This document shows, piece after piece, positions 1-8,939 of a stretch of 63,931 nucleotides of DNA. The notes beneath the pieces were generated by a model. That model saw only the letters and a list, made by a program, of their open reading frames with translations. It ran no database searches and was not told the DNA's origin. Source of the stretch: Terriglobia bacterium (GTDB lineage: Bacteria; Acidobacteriota; Terriglobia; Bryobacterales; Bryobacteraceae); the NCBI GenBank assembly GCA_010084195.1, contig RGPS01000008.1, positions 1 through 63,931 of the forward strand, in the 5' to 3' direction. Position 1 is the first letter of the stretch. Every line of letters begins with the position of its first letter. Both the position numbers and the translations under genes were made by a program.

Positions 1-1183
1 CCTTGCGGAGGCGGGGTTCGGGCTGCACTCCGGCCTGCTGCAGAGCACCAAACGCATACCCGGCGAAGGGCTGGTGGTGGCAGCCGACGCAGCCTCCACC
101 TTCCTTGAGAAAAGTTTCGCTGGAACTGGCCAGCAGGGCGGAAGCGTTCCGGATTGCAGTGGCCAGGTCGGGTTGGTAACCGGCGGGGCGGACGGGGGCT
201 TTGGTCAGACCCTTCGCCGGAGCTCCCGCCTTTTCCAGCGCGGCGATGATAGCTCTATTGCCGAACCTGCGCGCCCAGTCCAGAGCAGTATCGCCCCGAT
301 AATCGGCTGCTTTCAGGTCACTTCCGGAGGCGATCAGGAATTTCGCGACATCTACGGTGGCGGAGTCCATCGCAACGCCGATCATCAGAGCTGTCATGCC
401 GCGATCATCTCTCGCGTTGATTCTGGCACCGGCTTTGAGGAGGGCTTTCACGGTTTCGGCTTCGCCACAGGAAGCGGCATCCATCAGGGGAGTGACGTTA
501 GTGCTCTCGATGGGCCCGTTTCGTACCAGACCCTGATTCCAGGCAGCCCGGTTCACGTCTGCTCCGGCGGCGATGAGAACGCGGGTGCTTTCGCCGCCGT
601 CGCACACAACGGAGCCGGAAAGCGCGGTCAGGCCACTGCCGTTGGCGCGATGTGCGTCGAGGCCACGCGCCAGCAGCAGCCGCAAGGTGGCTGCATCCTG
701 CGCCCCGGAAGCACGAATCAGATAATCGTCACCTGTTGGGGAAGTCACCTTGGTATTCGCACCTTTTTCGAGCAGGTAGCGGATTGTGGCGCCATTGGAC
801 TGGACTCCGGCCGCGACGAGGAAGGGCGTGCTGCCGTCGGCCGCCTGGGCGTTCACGTCTCCGCCCTTTTCCACCAGAATCTTCGTCATTTCCAGATTCC
901 AGGCGGCGTACATCAGGGGTGTCGCTTTGGAGCTGTTCCGCGCGTTGGGGTCGGCTCCGGCTTCGGCCAGAATTCGGACGGAAGCGGGGTTGCCGAAGAC
1001 AGTCGCATGGTGGAGGGGAGTCCAGTCGAGCTTGTCTTTCACGCCGGCTATGCCAGCGGCGGTCAGCTTCCGCAGGGTTTCCAGATCATTGGCACGAATG
1101 GCCCGCAGGAAATCTTCGGAAGTGGCGGCAGATGCAGAAACCGCAGTACCGCAAAGGGCGAGCAAGGTGAGCAGGGTTTCCAT
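1..1183 (-). CDS. Secreted ankyrin-repeat protein with a CxxCH heme-type motif (3' end outside window)
   Basis: The frame is open from the ATG at 1183 to the window edge, so the C-terminus is missing. The first 20 or so residues (METLLTLLALCGTAVSASA) look like a signal peptide. Residues of about 25-330 form ankyrin-type units with recurring TPLHHA, TPLMYAA, TALMIG and GADPNAR signatures. At about residue 365 there is CVGCHH, a c-type heme attachment motif, which implies export to the periplasm. Ankyrin repeats bind partner proteins; the heme-type motif suggests a redox partner or sensor, which is inference. The gene is downstream of thiL and the mutarotase-like gene on the same strand, 50 bases from the latter. 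A longer open frame on the opposite strand is only its shadow. Confidence 0.8.
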   Translation of the reverse strand, partial: METLLTLLALCGTAVSASAATSEDFLRAIRANDLETLRKLTAAGIAGVKDKLDWTPLHHATVFGNPASVRILAEAGADPNARNSSKATPLMYAAWNLEMTKILVEKGGDVNAQAADGSTPFLVAAGVQSNGATIRYLLEKGANTKVTSPTGDDYLIRASGAQDAATLRLLLARGLDAHRANGSGLTALSGSVVCDGGESTRVLIAAGADVNRAAWNQGLVRNGPIESTNVTPLMDAASCGEAETVKALLKAGARINARDDRGMTALMIGVAMDSATVDVAKFLIASGSDLKAADYRGDTALDWARRFGNRAIIAALEKAGAPAKGLTKAPVRPAGYQPDLATAIRNASALLASSSETFLKEGGGCVGCHHQPFAGYAFGALQQAGVQPEPRLRK

Positions 1184-1233
1184 AACTGTCCTGCCAGTAT
1201 AAGCGCGGTTGAGGCAAAAAGCCCGCCAAAAAA

Positions 1234-2172
1234 TCAGGCTTCGAGCCAGGGTTGCAGGATCGGTAGCAGGACGAGGTCGAGTTCGGCGTCGTTGAAGGCG
1301 GCAGGAGGGGAAGATTTGTGCAGGGTCCAGTGTTCGGTCTGTTCAATCCATGCTCCGGGGGCTGCGTCTTCCAGCGGTCCAAGGGTTTCCAGTTCCAGCA
1401 TTTCCGCACAGGTAAACGTCTCGTAGGAGCAGCCCATGTCGGGGTAGGCACGGGTTGAGTCGGCATCGTAGCGCTTCATGAACAGGTCGCCGTTGAGGAA
1501 ATAGGCTCCCCAGGTTTTGGCGTTGAAATGGCCGAGTTTGGTGTGGACGTCGTTGTTGGGGTCCTGGTGAAGGACGAGGTATTTCTCCTGAAAGCCCCAC
1601 CGGGGGTCGCGGAGATCAGAAAAGGCCCACATCACCAGGGGATTCGTGGGTGCGAGGACATCGGCATGGCTGGCGCGCGGGGGAAACCCCGTCACCGCGA
1701 CGCCGCCCGGAGCCATGATGGAGAGAACCCAGATGGCGCACGGGAAGTTGGCTTCGCGGCAGTTCTGCATCCGATGGACGACTTCCACTCCGGAACCAGT
1801 CTCGTCCATACGGATCGACATTTGTTTGCGCAGGCCGGATTCGGGTTCGACGGGGGCCGTCAAGGTAAGGACGTCGCCCGAAAGTTCCACTTCCACGGGG
1901 AGATTGTCGGCCGCGTAGCTCATCTGGCGATCTTCGGGCGCAAGCCAGACACGGTGGCCGCCCCGGAACTGCCAAGTTGGCTCGCCGGATTTGCCGAGAC
2001 CCTCTTCGTAAACTTTGAAGACGTTGCCGCCGCCAATAAAGCCGAAGCGCATGATGCGGGGGCCGATATCGGAAGTGACGATGAGTTCTACTTCGCCATT
2101 CGAGATCCGGTAGCAGTTTGGCCAACCACCCCAGGCGACCTTTTCGATCTGAACAGGCATGTCAGAGGACAT
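1234..2172 (-). CDS. Galactose-mutarotase-like (DUF4380-type) hypothetical protein
   Basis: This 312-residue soluble protein has no signal peptide. Its pattern of beta-rich segments (CYRISNGEVELIVTSDIGPR, FRGGHRVWLAPED) resembles the galactose mutarotase-like fold of DUF4380 proteins. No catalytic pair of aldose epimerases is certain, so the substrate is unknown. The ATG overlaps the thiL stop by one base (TAATG), which implies translational coupling. Nothing in the neighbourhood points to a particular sugar. The family assignment is from sequence feel only and should be treated as moderate. Confidence 0.55.
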   Translation of the reverse strand: MSSDMPVQIEKVAWGGWPNCYRISNGEVELIVTSDIGPRIMRFGFIGGGNVFKVYEEGLGKSGEPTWQFRGGHRVWLAPEDRQMSYAADNLPVEVELSGDVLTLTAPVEPESGLRKQMSIRMDETGSGVEVVHRMQNCREANFPCAIWVLSIMAPGGVAVTGFPPRASHADVLAPTNPLVMWAFSDLRDPRWGFQEKYLVLHQDPNNDVHTKLGHFNAKTWGAYFLNGDLFMKRYDADSTRAYPDMGCSYETFTCAEMLELETLGPLEDAAPGAWIEQTEHWTLHKSSPPAAFNDAELDLVLLPILQPWLEA

Positions 2173-3098
2173 TATTTCATTGGGGTTTCGGCGGAGGCGA
2201 AGTGATCGTACGCGAGTGAGGGGAGGGGCCTACCGCAGTGGGTGAGCGTGGCAGCTTCGCCAGGCACGATTACGCCGAGCTGGGAGATGGGAACTCCGGC
2301 AATGGTCGCCGGAACGGTGGTTCTGGGGGGGGCGGTAAACAGGAGTTCGTACTCCTCGCCACCGTGGAGGCCATGATGGAGCGTGGCACCGGGAAAAAGA
2401 GGTGGGTCGGTGATTTCGGCGGAGACGCCCGAGGCGAGACACAGGCGTTTCAGGTCCAGGGAGATACCGTCGCTCAGGTCCATGCAGGAGCTGGCTTTCA
2501 GGGTTTCGCGGAGGTAGCGGCCCACTTCGAGACGGGGTTCCGGATGCGTGTGTCGCCGCCAGGCTCGGCCTTTTCCTGTTTCAAGGCCGAGTGCTGAACC
2601 TCCGAGCCGGCCGGTTCCATAGAGGATGTGTCCGGGGCGAGCTCCATCCCGCCGGAGGGCTTTACCTTTCGGGACCGCACCACAGACCATGACGTCGCAG
2701 GCCAGCGTGGGGCCGTGGGAGAGGTCTCCTCCGGCGAGGACAGCTCCGGCTTTGGTGGCAGTGGCGGTCAGGGAGGTGAAGAATTTTCGAACCCAAATGT
2801 CATCCGCCCAAGCGGGAATGCACAGGGAGACGAGGGCGAAGCGGGGTTCGCCGCCCATCGCCGCTATATCGCTGAGGCTGCGGCACATAGCCACGCGACC
2901 GACGTCGGCTGCGGTATGGGTTGTGCGGCGGAAATGGATGTCTTCCAGGAACAGATCCGTGGTGAAGAGGAGGTCTTCCGCAGAGCCTTTGGGCCGGTAG
3001 ATCGCGCAATCGTCACCGATACCCAGGACGACCCGGGAGCCGGGGGGGACGATGGCTTTCGACCGGAGCCAATCGGTGATCTGGCGTTCGCTGCGCAA
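2172..3098 (-). CDS. thiL: Thiamine-monophosphate kinase
   Basis: ThiL phosphorylates thiamine monophosphate to thiamine pyrophosphate in the cytoplasm, the last step of cofactor synthesis. The 308-residue length is normal for the family. The N-terminal VVLGIGDDCAIY segment carries the GDD metal-binding motif, followed by TTDLFLEDIHFR and later GGDLSHGP and CMDLSDGISLDL, all typical ThiL blocks that bind Mg-ATP. No other thi gene and no TPP riboswitch is visible nearby. The gene starts 63 bases from the divergent Rrf2 regulator and couples to the downstream gene through TAATG. Confidence 0.9.
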   Translation of the reverse strand: MRSERQITDWLRSKAIVPPGSRVVLGIGDDCAIYRPKGSAEDLLFTTDLFLEDIHFRRTTHTAADVGRVAMCRSLSDIAAMGGEPRFALVSLCIPAWADDIWVRKFFTSLTATATKAGAVLAGGDLSHGPTLACDVMVCGAVPKGKALRRDGARPGHILYGTGRLGGSALGLETGKGRAWRRHTHPEPRLEVGRYLRETLKASSCMDLSDGISLDLKRLCLASGVSAEITDPPLFPGATLHHGLHGGEEYELLFTAPPRTTVPATIAGVPISQLGVIVPGEAATLTHCGRPLPSLAYDHFASAETPMK

Positions 3099-3123
3099 GC
3101 CAAAAGTCTAGCAATAAATAATA

Positions 3124-3141
3124 CTGGATAACTCTATCCAG
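3124..3141. promoter_or_regulatory. Perfect inverted repeat, likely Rrf2-type operator
   Basis: CTGGATA, four bases (ACTC), then TATCCAG form a perfect 7+7 palindrome 20 bases before the Rrf2 start codon, in the short divergent gap with thiL. Rrf2 proteins bind dyads of this size as dimers and often repress their own promoter. That this is the operator is inference from position and symmetry. Confidence 0.55.
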
Positions 3142-3161
3142 ATATCATATGATCTCAGCAG

Positions 3162-3587
3162 ATGCTCTCTCAGACGGCTGAATACGCTCTTCGTGCCATG
3201 GTAACGCTGGCCACCGCTGAAGGTGGTGCCCGAACCGCCCAGGAGATTGCTGCCGAATCGCAGGTTCCTTTGGATTACCTGTCGAAGGTTCTGCATTCGC
3301 TGGCAAAGGCGGGGTTGGTGACGGCGCAACGAGGGCGGGGCGGCGGGTTTCAGCCGGCCAACAGGGTAGCGGAACTGACGGTGCTGGAAGTGGTTTCCGC
3401 AGTGGACCCGCTGAAACGCATCAAGACCTGTCCTCTGGGCATCAAGAACCATGGGGAGACGTTGTGTCCTCTGCATCGCAAGCTGGATGACGCGATGAAA
3501 ACGGTGGAAGACGCGTTTGCGTCGACAACTATCAAGTCCCTGGTAGGGAAATCATTTTGCGAAAGTGAGACATGCCATGCGGCATAA
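3162..3587 (+). CDS. Rrf2-family transcriptional regulator
   Basis: This 141-residue protein has the Rrf2 winged helix: MLSQTAEYALRAMVTLA at the start, a recognition region near residues 25-48 (AQEIAAESQVPLDYLSKVLH) and the wing RGRGGGF at 57-63. IscR and NsrR ligate an Fe-S cluster with Cys92/98/104. Here Cys90 and Cys102 keep the outer spacing, but the middle position is Asn96, next to His97. Two more cysteines (133 and 138) lie at the C-terminus. It therefore probably senses redox or nitrosative stress with unusual ligands, which is inference. Its end overlaps the next gene, so the two are translated together, and a palindrome precedes it. Confidence 0.88.
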   Translation: MLSQTAEYALRAMVTLATAEGGARTAQEIAAESQVPLDYLSKVLHSLAKAGLVTAQRGRGGGFQPANRVAELTVLEVVSAVDPLKRIKTCPLGIKNHGETLCPLHRKLDDAMKTVEDAFASTTIKSLVGKSFCESETCHAA

Positions 3588-4866
3588 GTTATTGATTTTG
3601 CTCCCCGTTGGCGCAGTGCTTGCCCTGGGAGGTTTGAGCAGTTCGTACATGGTCCCGGTGGATAACGAAGCGATTCGGTATTCGCGGGGTCCGATTGACG
3701 ACCCGATCCACCGGCTGCAGCAAAAGATCGACTCCGGCACCGTGAAACTGCAATATGAAGATGAGTTCGGGTATTTGCGGTCGGTGCTAAACGCGCTGAA
3801 GGTTCCGCAGAGTTCGCAGGTTCTGGTGTTTTCGAAGACCAGCTTTCAGGCTCCCCGTATTGGGCCCCGGATGCCCCGGGCGCTCTACTTCAACGAAGAT
3901 GTAACGGTGGGTTTTGTACGAACAGGTGAAGTTCTGGAGTTCGCGGTTCAAGACCCCCGCCAGGGAACGATTTTCTACACCCTGGACCAGGAGCGTGCTT
4001 CGAAACCGCATTTTGACCGCCGTGACATCTGCCTGCAGTGCCACCAATCGGGAGCGACGTTCGGCGTACCAGGCATGATGGTGCGCTCAGTGACGCCGGA
4101 CCGCACAGGCTTTCCCGTAATGAGTGCCGGCACCTACATTACAGACCACCGGAGCGCCCTGAAAGAGCGCTGGGGCGGCTGGTATGTGACGGGAACAACC
4201 GGCGAGCAGGAACATATGGGCAATGCCATTGTGCGGAATCCCATGGATGACGAAAAGCTGCCGATTTCCGAAGGTACCCGGAACGTGACCGAACTGGCGC
4301 GGTATTTCGATTCCGGGGCTTACGTGACGAAGCACAGCGATATTGTGGCGTTGATGGCGCTGGAGCACCAGACGCAGATGTTGAATCTGATGACCCGGGT
4401 GGGCTGGGAAGCGCGGATCGCGATGTATGAGAACGATGCGATCAACCGTTCGCTGGGCGAACCGGTGGGAATGAGGGAATCGACCGAGCGGCGCATCAAT
4501 ATCGCGGTGGAAGAACTGCTGGAGTACATGCTGTATTCGGGAGAAGCGAAGCTGGCAGGCCAGGTAAAAGGGACTTCGGGTTATGCCGAGGAGTTCCAGA
4601 AGCAGGGTCCGCGTGACAGCAAAGGTCGGTCCCTGCGGGAACTGGACCTGAAGACGAGGATGTTCCGGTATCCGCTGAGCTACCTGATCTACTCGGAGCC
4701 GTTTGACGCGATGCCTCCGGTGGTTCAGAGCAGACTTCGACTGCGGTTACGCGAAGTCCTGAGCGGTAAAGATACCGGTGCGAAATTTGCACATCTGACT
4801 ATTGCTGACAAAACGGCGATTGTGGGAATCCTGCGGGATACGAAACGGAGCTTGCTGGCGGACTGA
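3577..4866 (+). CDS. Membrane-anchored or secreted monoheme cytochrome-like protein
   Basis: I start this at the ATG at 3577, preceded by GAAAGTGAG; a GTG at 3565 would add four residues. The product (429 residues) begins with a hydrophobic signal or anchor (LLILLPVGAVLALGGL) and has one heme motif, CLQCH, about 150 residues in. No second CxxCH is seen. A c-type heme there implies a periplasmic electron-transfer or sensing role; the exact family is not recognised. It overlaps the Rrf2 gene by 11 bases, so heme protein and redox-type regulator form one translational unit. Confidence 0.75.
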   Translation: MRHKLLILLPVGAVLALGGLSSSYMVPVDNEAIRYSRGPIDDPIHRLQQKIDSGTVKLQYEDEFGYLRSVLNALKVPQSSQVLVFSKTSFQAPRIGPRMPRALYFNEDVTVGFVRTGEVLEFAVQDPRQGTIFYTLDQERASKPHFDRRDICLQCHQSGATFGVPGMMVRSVTPDRTGFPVMSAGTYITDHRSALKERWGGWYVTGTTGEQEHMGNAIVRNPMDDEKLPISEGTRNVTELARYFDSGAYVTKHSDIVALMALEHQTQMLNLMTRVGWEARIAMYENDAINRSLGEPVGMRESTERRINIAVEELLEYMLYSGEAKLAGQVKGTSGYAEEFQKQGPRDSKGRSLRELDLKTRMFRYPLSYLIYSEPFDAMPPVVQSRLRLRLREVLSGKDTGAKFAHLTIADKTAIVGILRDTKRSLLAD

Positions 4867-4889
4867 GACGGCGAGTCAGACGCGATGGA

Positions 4890-4966
4890 TTCGGGTGAGG
4901 CCGGGCCATCTGGGCAGCACGGACGATGTCGGCTCCCTCGACGGGTAAAACGTCTTTCAAGATCAC
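4890..4966 (-). pseudogene. Remnant of a PIN-domain (VapC-type) toxin
   Basis: A GTG at 4966 overlaps the antitoxin's TGA (GTGA), the normal geometry of a vapBC pair. The frame starts V-I and passes straight into KDVLPVEGADIVRAAQMAR, which resembles the internal LPV..ADVLRAAELA helix of PIN toxins. The N-terminal acidic residues and the C-terminal half are absent. I read it as a toxin removed by deletion. The similarity is short, so confidence is moderate. Confidence 0.5.
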
Positions 4967-5205
4967 CGATAGCCGTGGTCGATTTCGCTCAGCATCTGCT
5001 TGATGTCAGCAGTCGGGTATGGGAGTCGTGCGGCATGCCGAACGATGGCCAGCTTAGTTGCTGCACTTCCATTTGGCTTGGTCTGCCGAGCGGCCCGCAA
5101 GCTCTGCCGGACCCATTCCCCGACCGTCAAATTTTCTGAGGTTGCGGCCCTTCGGATGTCTTCCATTTCCTGTTCGGACAGCAATACCTGCAAACGCGCA
5201 CTCAT
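4963..5205 (-). CDS. Ribbon-helix-helix VapB-type antitoxin
   Basis: This 80-residue protein opens with MSARLQVLLSEQEMEDIRRAA, a short beta strand followed by helices as in ribbon-helix-helix antitoxins, and continues with LTVGEWVRQSLR. Such antitoxins bind DNA as dimers and neutralise a partner through the C-terminus, here PYPTADIKQMLSEIDHGYR. The expected PIN toxin directly downstream exists only as a stump, so this is probably an orphan antitoxin. It could still act as an antitoxin in trans or as a repressor. Confidence 0.75.
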   Translation of the reverse strand: MSARLQVLLSEQEMEDIRRAATSENLTVGEWVRQSLRAARQTKPNGSAATKLAIVRHAARLPYPTADIKQMLSEIDHGYR

Positions 5206-5254
5206 GGCCTGAGTATAAGCTGATCAGGATGAATCGGCTAGCTGTCTGACGGAG

Positions 5255-7144
5255 CTACCGCGAAAGGATCAGGCTGCCCGCTTTATCGAAGCGGATTACC
5301 CAACCGGCGGGGACGAGCGTGGTGGAGCCGTAGTCGAGGATGAGCGCGGGGCCCTTCTGGCCAGAGCCGACAAAAGCTGTGCGCGGACCAGTCCTTACTT
5401 TCCGCCAGCTGCTGCCGACGTGAAGCCTGCGGAGTATTGACTCGGTCGGTTTCTCGCGCTTTACGGCAAGAGACGGGCGTTCCACGGGCAGGCACGCCCG
5501 CAACCGGAGCGTGACAACTTCGGTCGGTCGGGCAGGGTCTGAGTAGCCGTAGACTCTCTGGTGTTCGGCGTGGAAATCGCCGCCAGACACTACATTCAGT
5601 TCGTAGCTTTGTCCGGCGTAGCGCAGATCAGCGCTGCGCTCCAGAACGGCTCCCCGCATATCTTTGCGAGCCTGACGCTCCAGCGCCTTGTACGCGGGTT
5701 CGAAATTAGTCGTACCAAGGACACCGGCGGAATAGTCGCGAACCCGGTCGGCAAGAAGCATGCCGAGGGCGGACAGAGCCCCCGCGAGCTTTGGCACAAT
5801 CACAGTCCGGACGCCGAGTTCTTCCGCAATCTCGCAGGCGTGGAGACCGCCTCCGCCGCCGAAAGCGATGAGGGGGAATTCGCGCGGGTCTTCGCCGCGT
5901 TCCACGCTGACCGCCCGGATGGCCCGTTCCATATTGGAGTTCGCGACGCGGACAATGGCTGCGGCGGTGGCGACCATGTCCAGACCAAGTTGCTGGCCGA
6001 TTCGGGCAACGGCGGCCTCAGCGCGGGTTGTATCGAGACGCATTTCGCCGCCGACCAGCTGTTCGGGGGCGATGCGACCAAGGACGACGTGCGCGTCCGT
6101 GACGGTAGCCGCTTCGCCGGTGCCGTAACAAGCGGGACCGGGCACGGCCCCCGCCGATTGCGGACCCACCTGCAGGCTGCCGCCGGGATCGACCCACGCG
6201 ATGGAGCCGCCACCGGCACCCACGGTATGGATATCCAGCATGGGCACACGGACCGGGAAGGTATCGACACGAGCTTCGGTGGTGAGACGCGGGCGGGTCC
6301 CGGCGAGGGCGACATCAGTGGACGTGCCGCCCATATCGAAGGTGAGGGCCTGTTTGAAACCGGCTTTCACGGCGATTTCAACAGCCCCGACGATGCCTCC
6401 TGCGGGGCCGGACAGGATGGTCCGCACGGCGTGGCTGCGGGCTTCTGCAGCGCGGAGGAGGCCTCCGTTCGACTGCATGACGGCCACCGGCCAGGGACAG
6501 TCCCGTTCCAGTTGGGCAAGGTAGCGATCCATCAGGGGGCCGACATAGGCGTTGATGATGGTGGTGCTCGCACGTTCGAATTCGCGGAATTCCGGGGAGA
6601 CGTCGCAGGAGGCGCAGAGATAGCCGAGGCCCTGCAATTCTTCCAGCAACCGGCGCTCGTGCGCGTCGTTTTGGCAGGAGTGCAGCAGGCAGATGGCGAT
6701 CGATTCGGCTCCGGAGGCCGCGATGCGTTTGCGAAGGTCACCAGGCAGGAGGGGCCGTTCTGCCGAGCCATCAAAGAGCATACGCTCGTCTGCGCCGAAG
6801 CAGAGTTCACGGGGCACCAGAGGACGGGGAATCTGGGGCGTGAGGTTGTAGAGCTCGGGGCGGTTTTGGCGACCGATGGCTACCAGATCCTCAAAGCCGC
6901 GGGTGGTGACGAAGGCTGTTTTCGCGCCTTTGCGCTCCAGCAGGGCGTTGGTGGCGACGGTGGAGCCATGCACCACATCGGCTTGTTTTGGTCGGAATTC
7001 AGCTTTCACCCGAGCGATTCCGGCGAGGATGACGGCTGCCGGGTTGGCAGGGTTCGAGCGAAGTTTGAAGGACGTCAGCGTGCCGTCGTCGGCAAGGACC
7101 ACAAAGTCAGTAAACGTTCCCCCGGAATCAATCCCAAGCCGCAT
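5255..7144 (-). CDS. hyuA: Hydantoinase/oxoprolinase subunit A family protein
   Basis: The 629-residue protein has the HyuA order of motifs: GIDSGGTFTDFVV at the N-terminus, HGSTVATNALLERKGA, VMQSNGG, TILSGPAGG and LTFDMGGTSTDVALAG. These build an actin/acetate-kinase-type ATP site. Family members hydrolyse N-methylhydantoins, 5-oxoproline or related cyclic amides with ATP and normally pair with HyuB, or carboxylate acetone with further subunits. No hyuB is next to it here. The length is slightly short of many HyuA proteins (about 650-690). The substrate cannot be told from the sequence. The 268 bases upstream hold nothing I recognise. Confidence 0.88.
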   Translation of the reverse strand: MRLGIDSGGTFTDFVVLADDGTLTSFKLRSNPANPAAVILAGIARVKAEFRPKQADVVHGSTVATNALLERKGAKTAFVTTRGFEDLVAIGRQNRPELYNLTPQIPRPLVPRELCFGADERMLFDGSAERPLLPGDLRKRIAASGAESIAICLLHSCQNDAHERRLLEELQGLGYLCASCDVSPEFREFERASTTIINAYVGPLMDRYLAQLERDCPWPVAVMQSNGGLLRAAEARSHAVRTILSGPAGGIVGAVEIAVKAGFKQALTFDMGGTSTDVALAGTRPRLTTEARVDTFPVRVPMLDIHTVGAGGGSIAWVDPGGSLQVGPQSAGAVPGPACYGTGEAATVTDAHVVLGRIAPEQLVGGEMRLDTTRAEAAVARIGQQLGLDMVATAAAIVRVANSNMERAIRAVSVERGEDPREFPLIAFGGGGGLHACEIAEELGVRTVIVPKLAGALSALGMLLADRVRDYSAGVLGTTNFEPAYKALERQARKDMRGAVLERSADLRYAGQSYELNVVSGGDFHAEHQRVYGYSDPARPTEVVTLRLRACLPVERPSLAVKREKPTESILRRLHVGSSWRKVRTGPRTAFVGSGQKGPALILDYGSTTLVPAGWVIRFDKAGSLILSR

Positions 7145-7412
7145 GGCCTTATGATGCCATTTCGTTTGACGGTCGAGCGGAAATCACCGCCGGTGGCGAT
7201 AAGGCAACCTGCGGAGTGGCGGCTGAACTGGCGTGTCATTTCGAGCCAGGCAGGGTGTCACCCGTCTCGCCTCACGTCTGCCACACACTGCCAGGCTGGA
7301 AGTCCTCTCCGTCGGTCTCGCCGCGTGTATTCAAAGCGTTCCGTTACAATTGACTTTTGCGTGACAGGTAACGACCCTTGTCTGCTCGAGCCAGCGCATC
7401 GAGGAGAGTTCC

Positions 7413-8939
7413 TTGTCCAGCCCCACCCAAGCCTTGCTCGGCATTCACATCCGGCCGGATGTTGGAGGAAGACCATTGTTCGAAGGCTACGACCCAGGAA
7501 CCTTTTATGACGAGTTTGTGGGCCCGGACGGAACGCCCCGTCCGGAGTCTGCCGCGATGCACGACATCCTCGCCGCCATGCCTCTGGATGTCTTCGAGGA
7601 GCGTCGCCAACTGGCGGACCTCTCGTACCTTGTCCAGGGCATCACGTTCACCGTATACAGCGACGGTCGGGGGACGGAGCGGCTCTTCCCGTTCGACCTT
7701 GTGCCGCGCATTATCCCGCGCAACGAATGGGATGTTATTGAGAAGGGCCTCGCGCAGCGCGTGATGGCGCTCAACTTCTACCTGCAGGATATTTACGGCA
7801 AGCAGCGCATCCTGAAGGACAAAGTTATCCCCCGGCAACTGGTGCAGAGCTGCAAGCACTTCCGCCGGGAAATGATGGGTCTGAACGTGCCCCGCGACAT
7901 CTACGTTCACATATGCGGAACGGATCTGGTCCGCGATTCACGGACCGGCGAGTATCTGGTACTGGAAGACAACGCGCGGTCGCCAAGCGGCATTTCCTAT
8001 GTTCTGGAAAACCGCCTGGTAATGCGACGGACTTTTGCGCGGGCTTTCGAAGTCTCCGAAGTAATGCCGGTGGATCACTACCCCAATGAACTGGGGAAGA
8101 TTCTGCGCAGCCTGTCGCCTCGCTCGGGCGACCGCCCGGTGGTGGTGCTGCTCACGCCAGGGCTTTACAACAGCGCGTACTTCGAGCATTGCTTCCTGGC
8201 GCAGGAAATGGGTATTGAGCTGGTGGAAGGTCGGGATCTGGTGGTGGTGGATGACGTTGTCTATATGAAGACGATCCACGGCCTGACGCGGGTAGACGTG
8301 ATTTACCGCCGCGTGGATGACGATTTCCTGGACCCTCTGGCGTTCCGGGCCGATTCTTTAGTAGGTGTGCCGGGGCTGATGAATGCGTACCGTGCGGGCA
8401 ATATTGCGCTCGCCAATGCAGTGGGCACCGGCGTGGCCGACGATAAGGCCATCTACGCGTTTGTGCCCGACTTCATCCGGTACTACCTGCGTGAAGAGCC
8501 GATTCTGAAAAATGTGGATACGTATCTGTGTTCCCGACCGGATCATTTATCGTACGTTCTGGATCACCTGAGCGAACTGGTGGTGAAAGCGGTTGGTGAA
8601 TCGGGTGGCTACGGCATGCTGATGGGACCGTCCGCCGACAAAAAGACGATTGAAGATTTCCGCGCCCGCTTGAAAGCAGACCCCAGAAACTATATCGCCC
8701 AACCTGTAATTCCACTTTCGCGTTGCCCGTCGTTTGATCCGGCAACAGGGATGATGTCCCCTCGCCATATCGATCTCAGGCCCTATTGTCTGTATGACGG
8801 TGAAAAAGTGACCATTGTGCCGGGCGGTTTGACTCGCGTGGCGCTGCAGAAAGGCTCTCTTGTGGTGAATTCATCGCAGGGTGGTGGTTCAAAAGATACC
8901 TGGGTACTTCGGGGTAACGAAGAAGGTATTGAAGCATGA
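7413..8939 (+). CDS. Circularly permuted ATP-grasp family protein
   Basis: I use the TTG at 7413 because GAGGAG sits six bases upstream. The 508-residue product has the blocks of the circularly permuted ATP-grasp type 2 family (former DUF404/DUF407): a central [44 protein letters not shown] and a C-terminal [13 protein letters not shown] and [19 protein letters not shown]-grasp enzymes join a carboxylate to an amine through an acylphosphate, so a peptide or amide ligase is expected. It overlaps the alpha-E gene by four bases (ATGA), and the transglutaminase gene follows, as in many other bacteria. Confidence 0.9.
   Translation: MSSPTQALLGIHIRPDVGGRPLFEGYDPGTFYDEFVGPDGTPRPESAAMHDILAAMPLDVFEERRQLADLSYLVQGITFTVYSDGRGTERLFPFDLVPRIIPRNEWDVIEKGLAQRVMALNFYLQDIYGKQRILKDKVIPRQLVQSCKHFRREMMGLNVPRDIYVHICGTDLVRDSRTGEYLVLEDNARSPSGISYVLENRLVMRRTFARAFEVSEVMPVDHYPNELGKILRSLSPRSGDRPVVVLLTPGLYNSAYFEHCFLAQEMGIELVEGRDLVVVDDVVYMKTIHGLTRVDVIYRRVDDDFLDPLAFRADSLVGVPGLMNAYRAGNIALANAVGTGVADDKAIYAFVPDFIRYYLREEPILKNVDTYLCSRPDHLSYVLDHLSELVVKAVGESGGYGMLMGPSADKKTIEDFRARLKADPRNYIAQPVIPLSRCPSFDPATGMMSPRHIDLRPYCLYDGEKVTIVPGGLTRVALQKGSLVVNSSQGGGSKDTWVLRGNEEGIEA

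Noticed and set aside
74..1426. Long plus-strand frame of 450 codons
   Set aside because: It is the shadow of the minus-strand ankyrin/CxxCH gene and of the end of the mutarotase-like gene; its residues show no family motif while the opposite strand has clear repeats.
3099..3161. Possible TPP riboswitch near thiL
   Set aside because: The gap is only 63 bases, contains the Rrf2 palindrome and lacks the conserved TPP-box sequences.
5561..7510. Long plus-strand frame of 649 codons
   Set aside because: Antisense to hyuA, which has all its ATP-site motifs; the frame is open only because of high GC and third-position bias.
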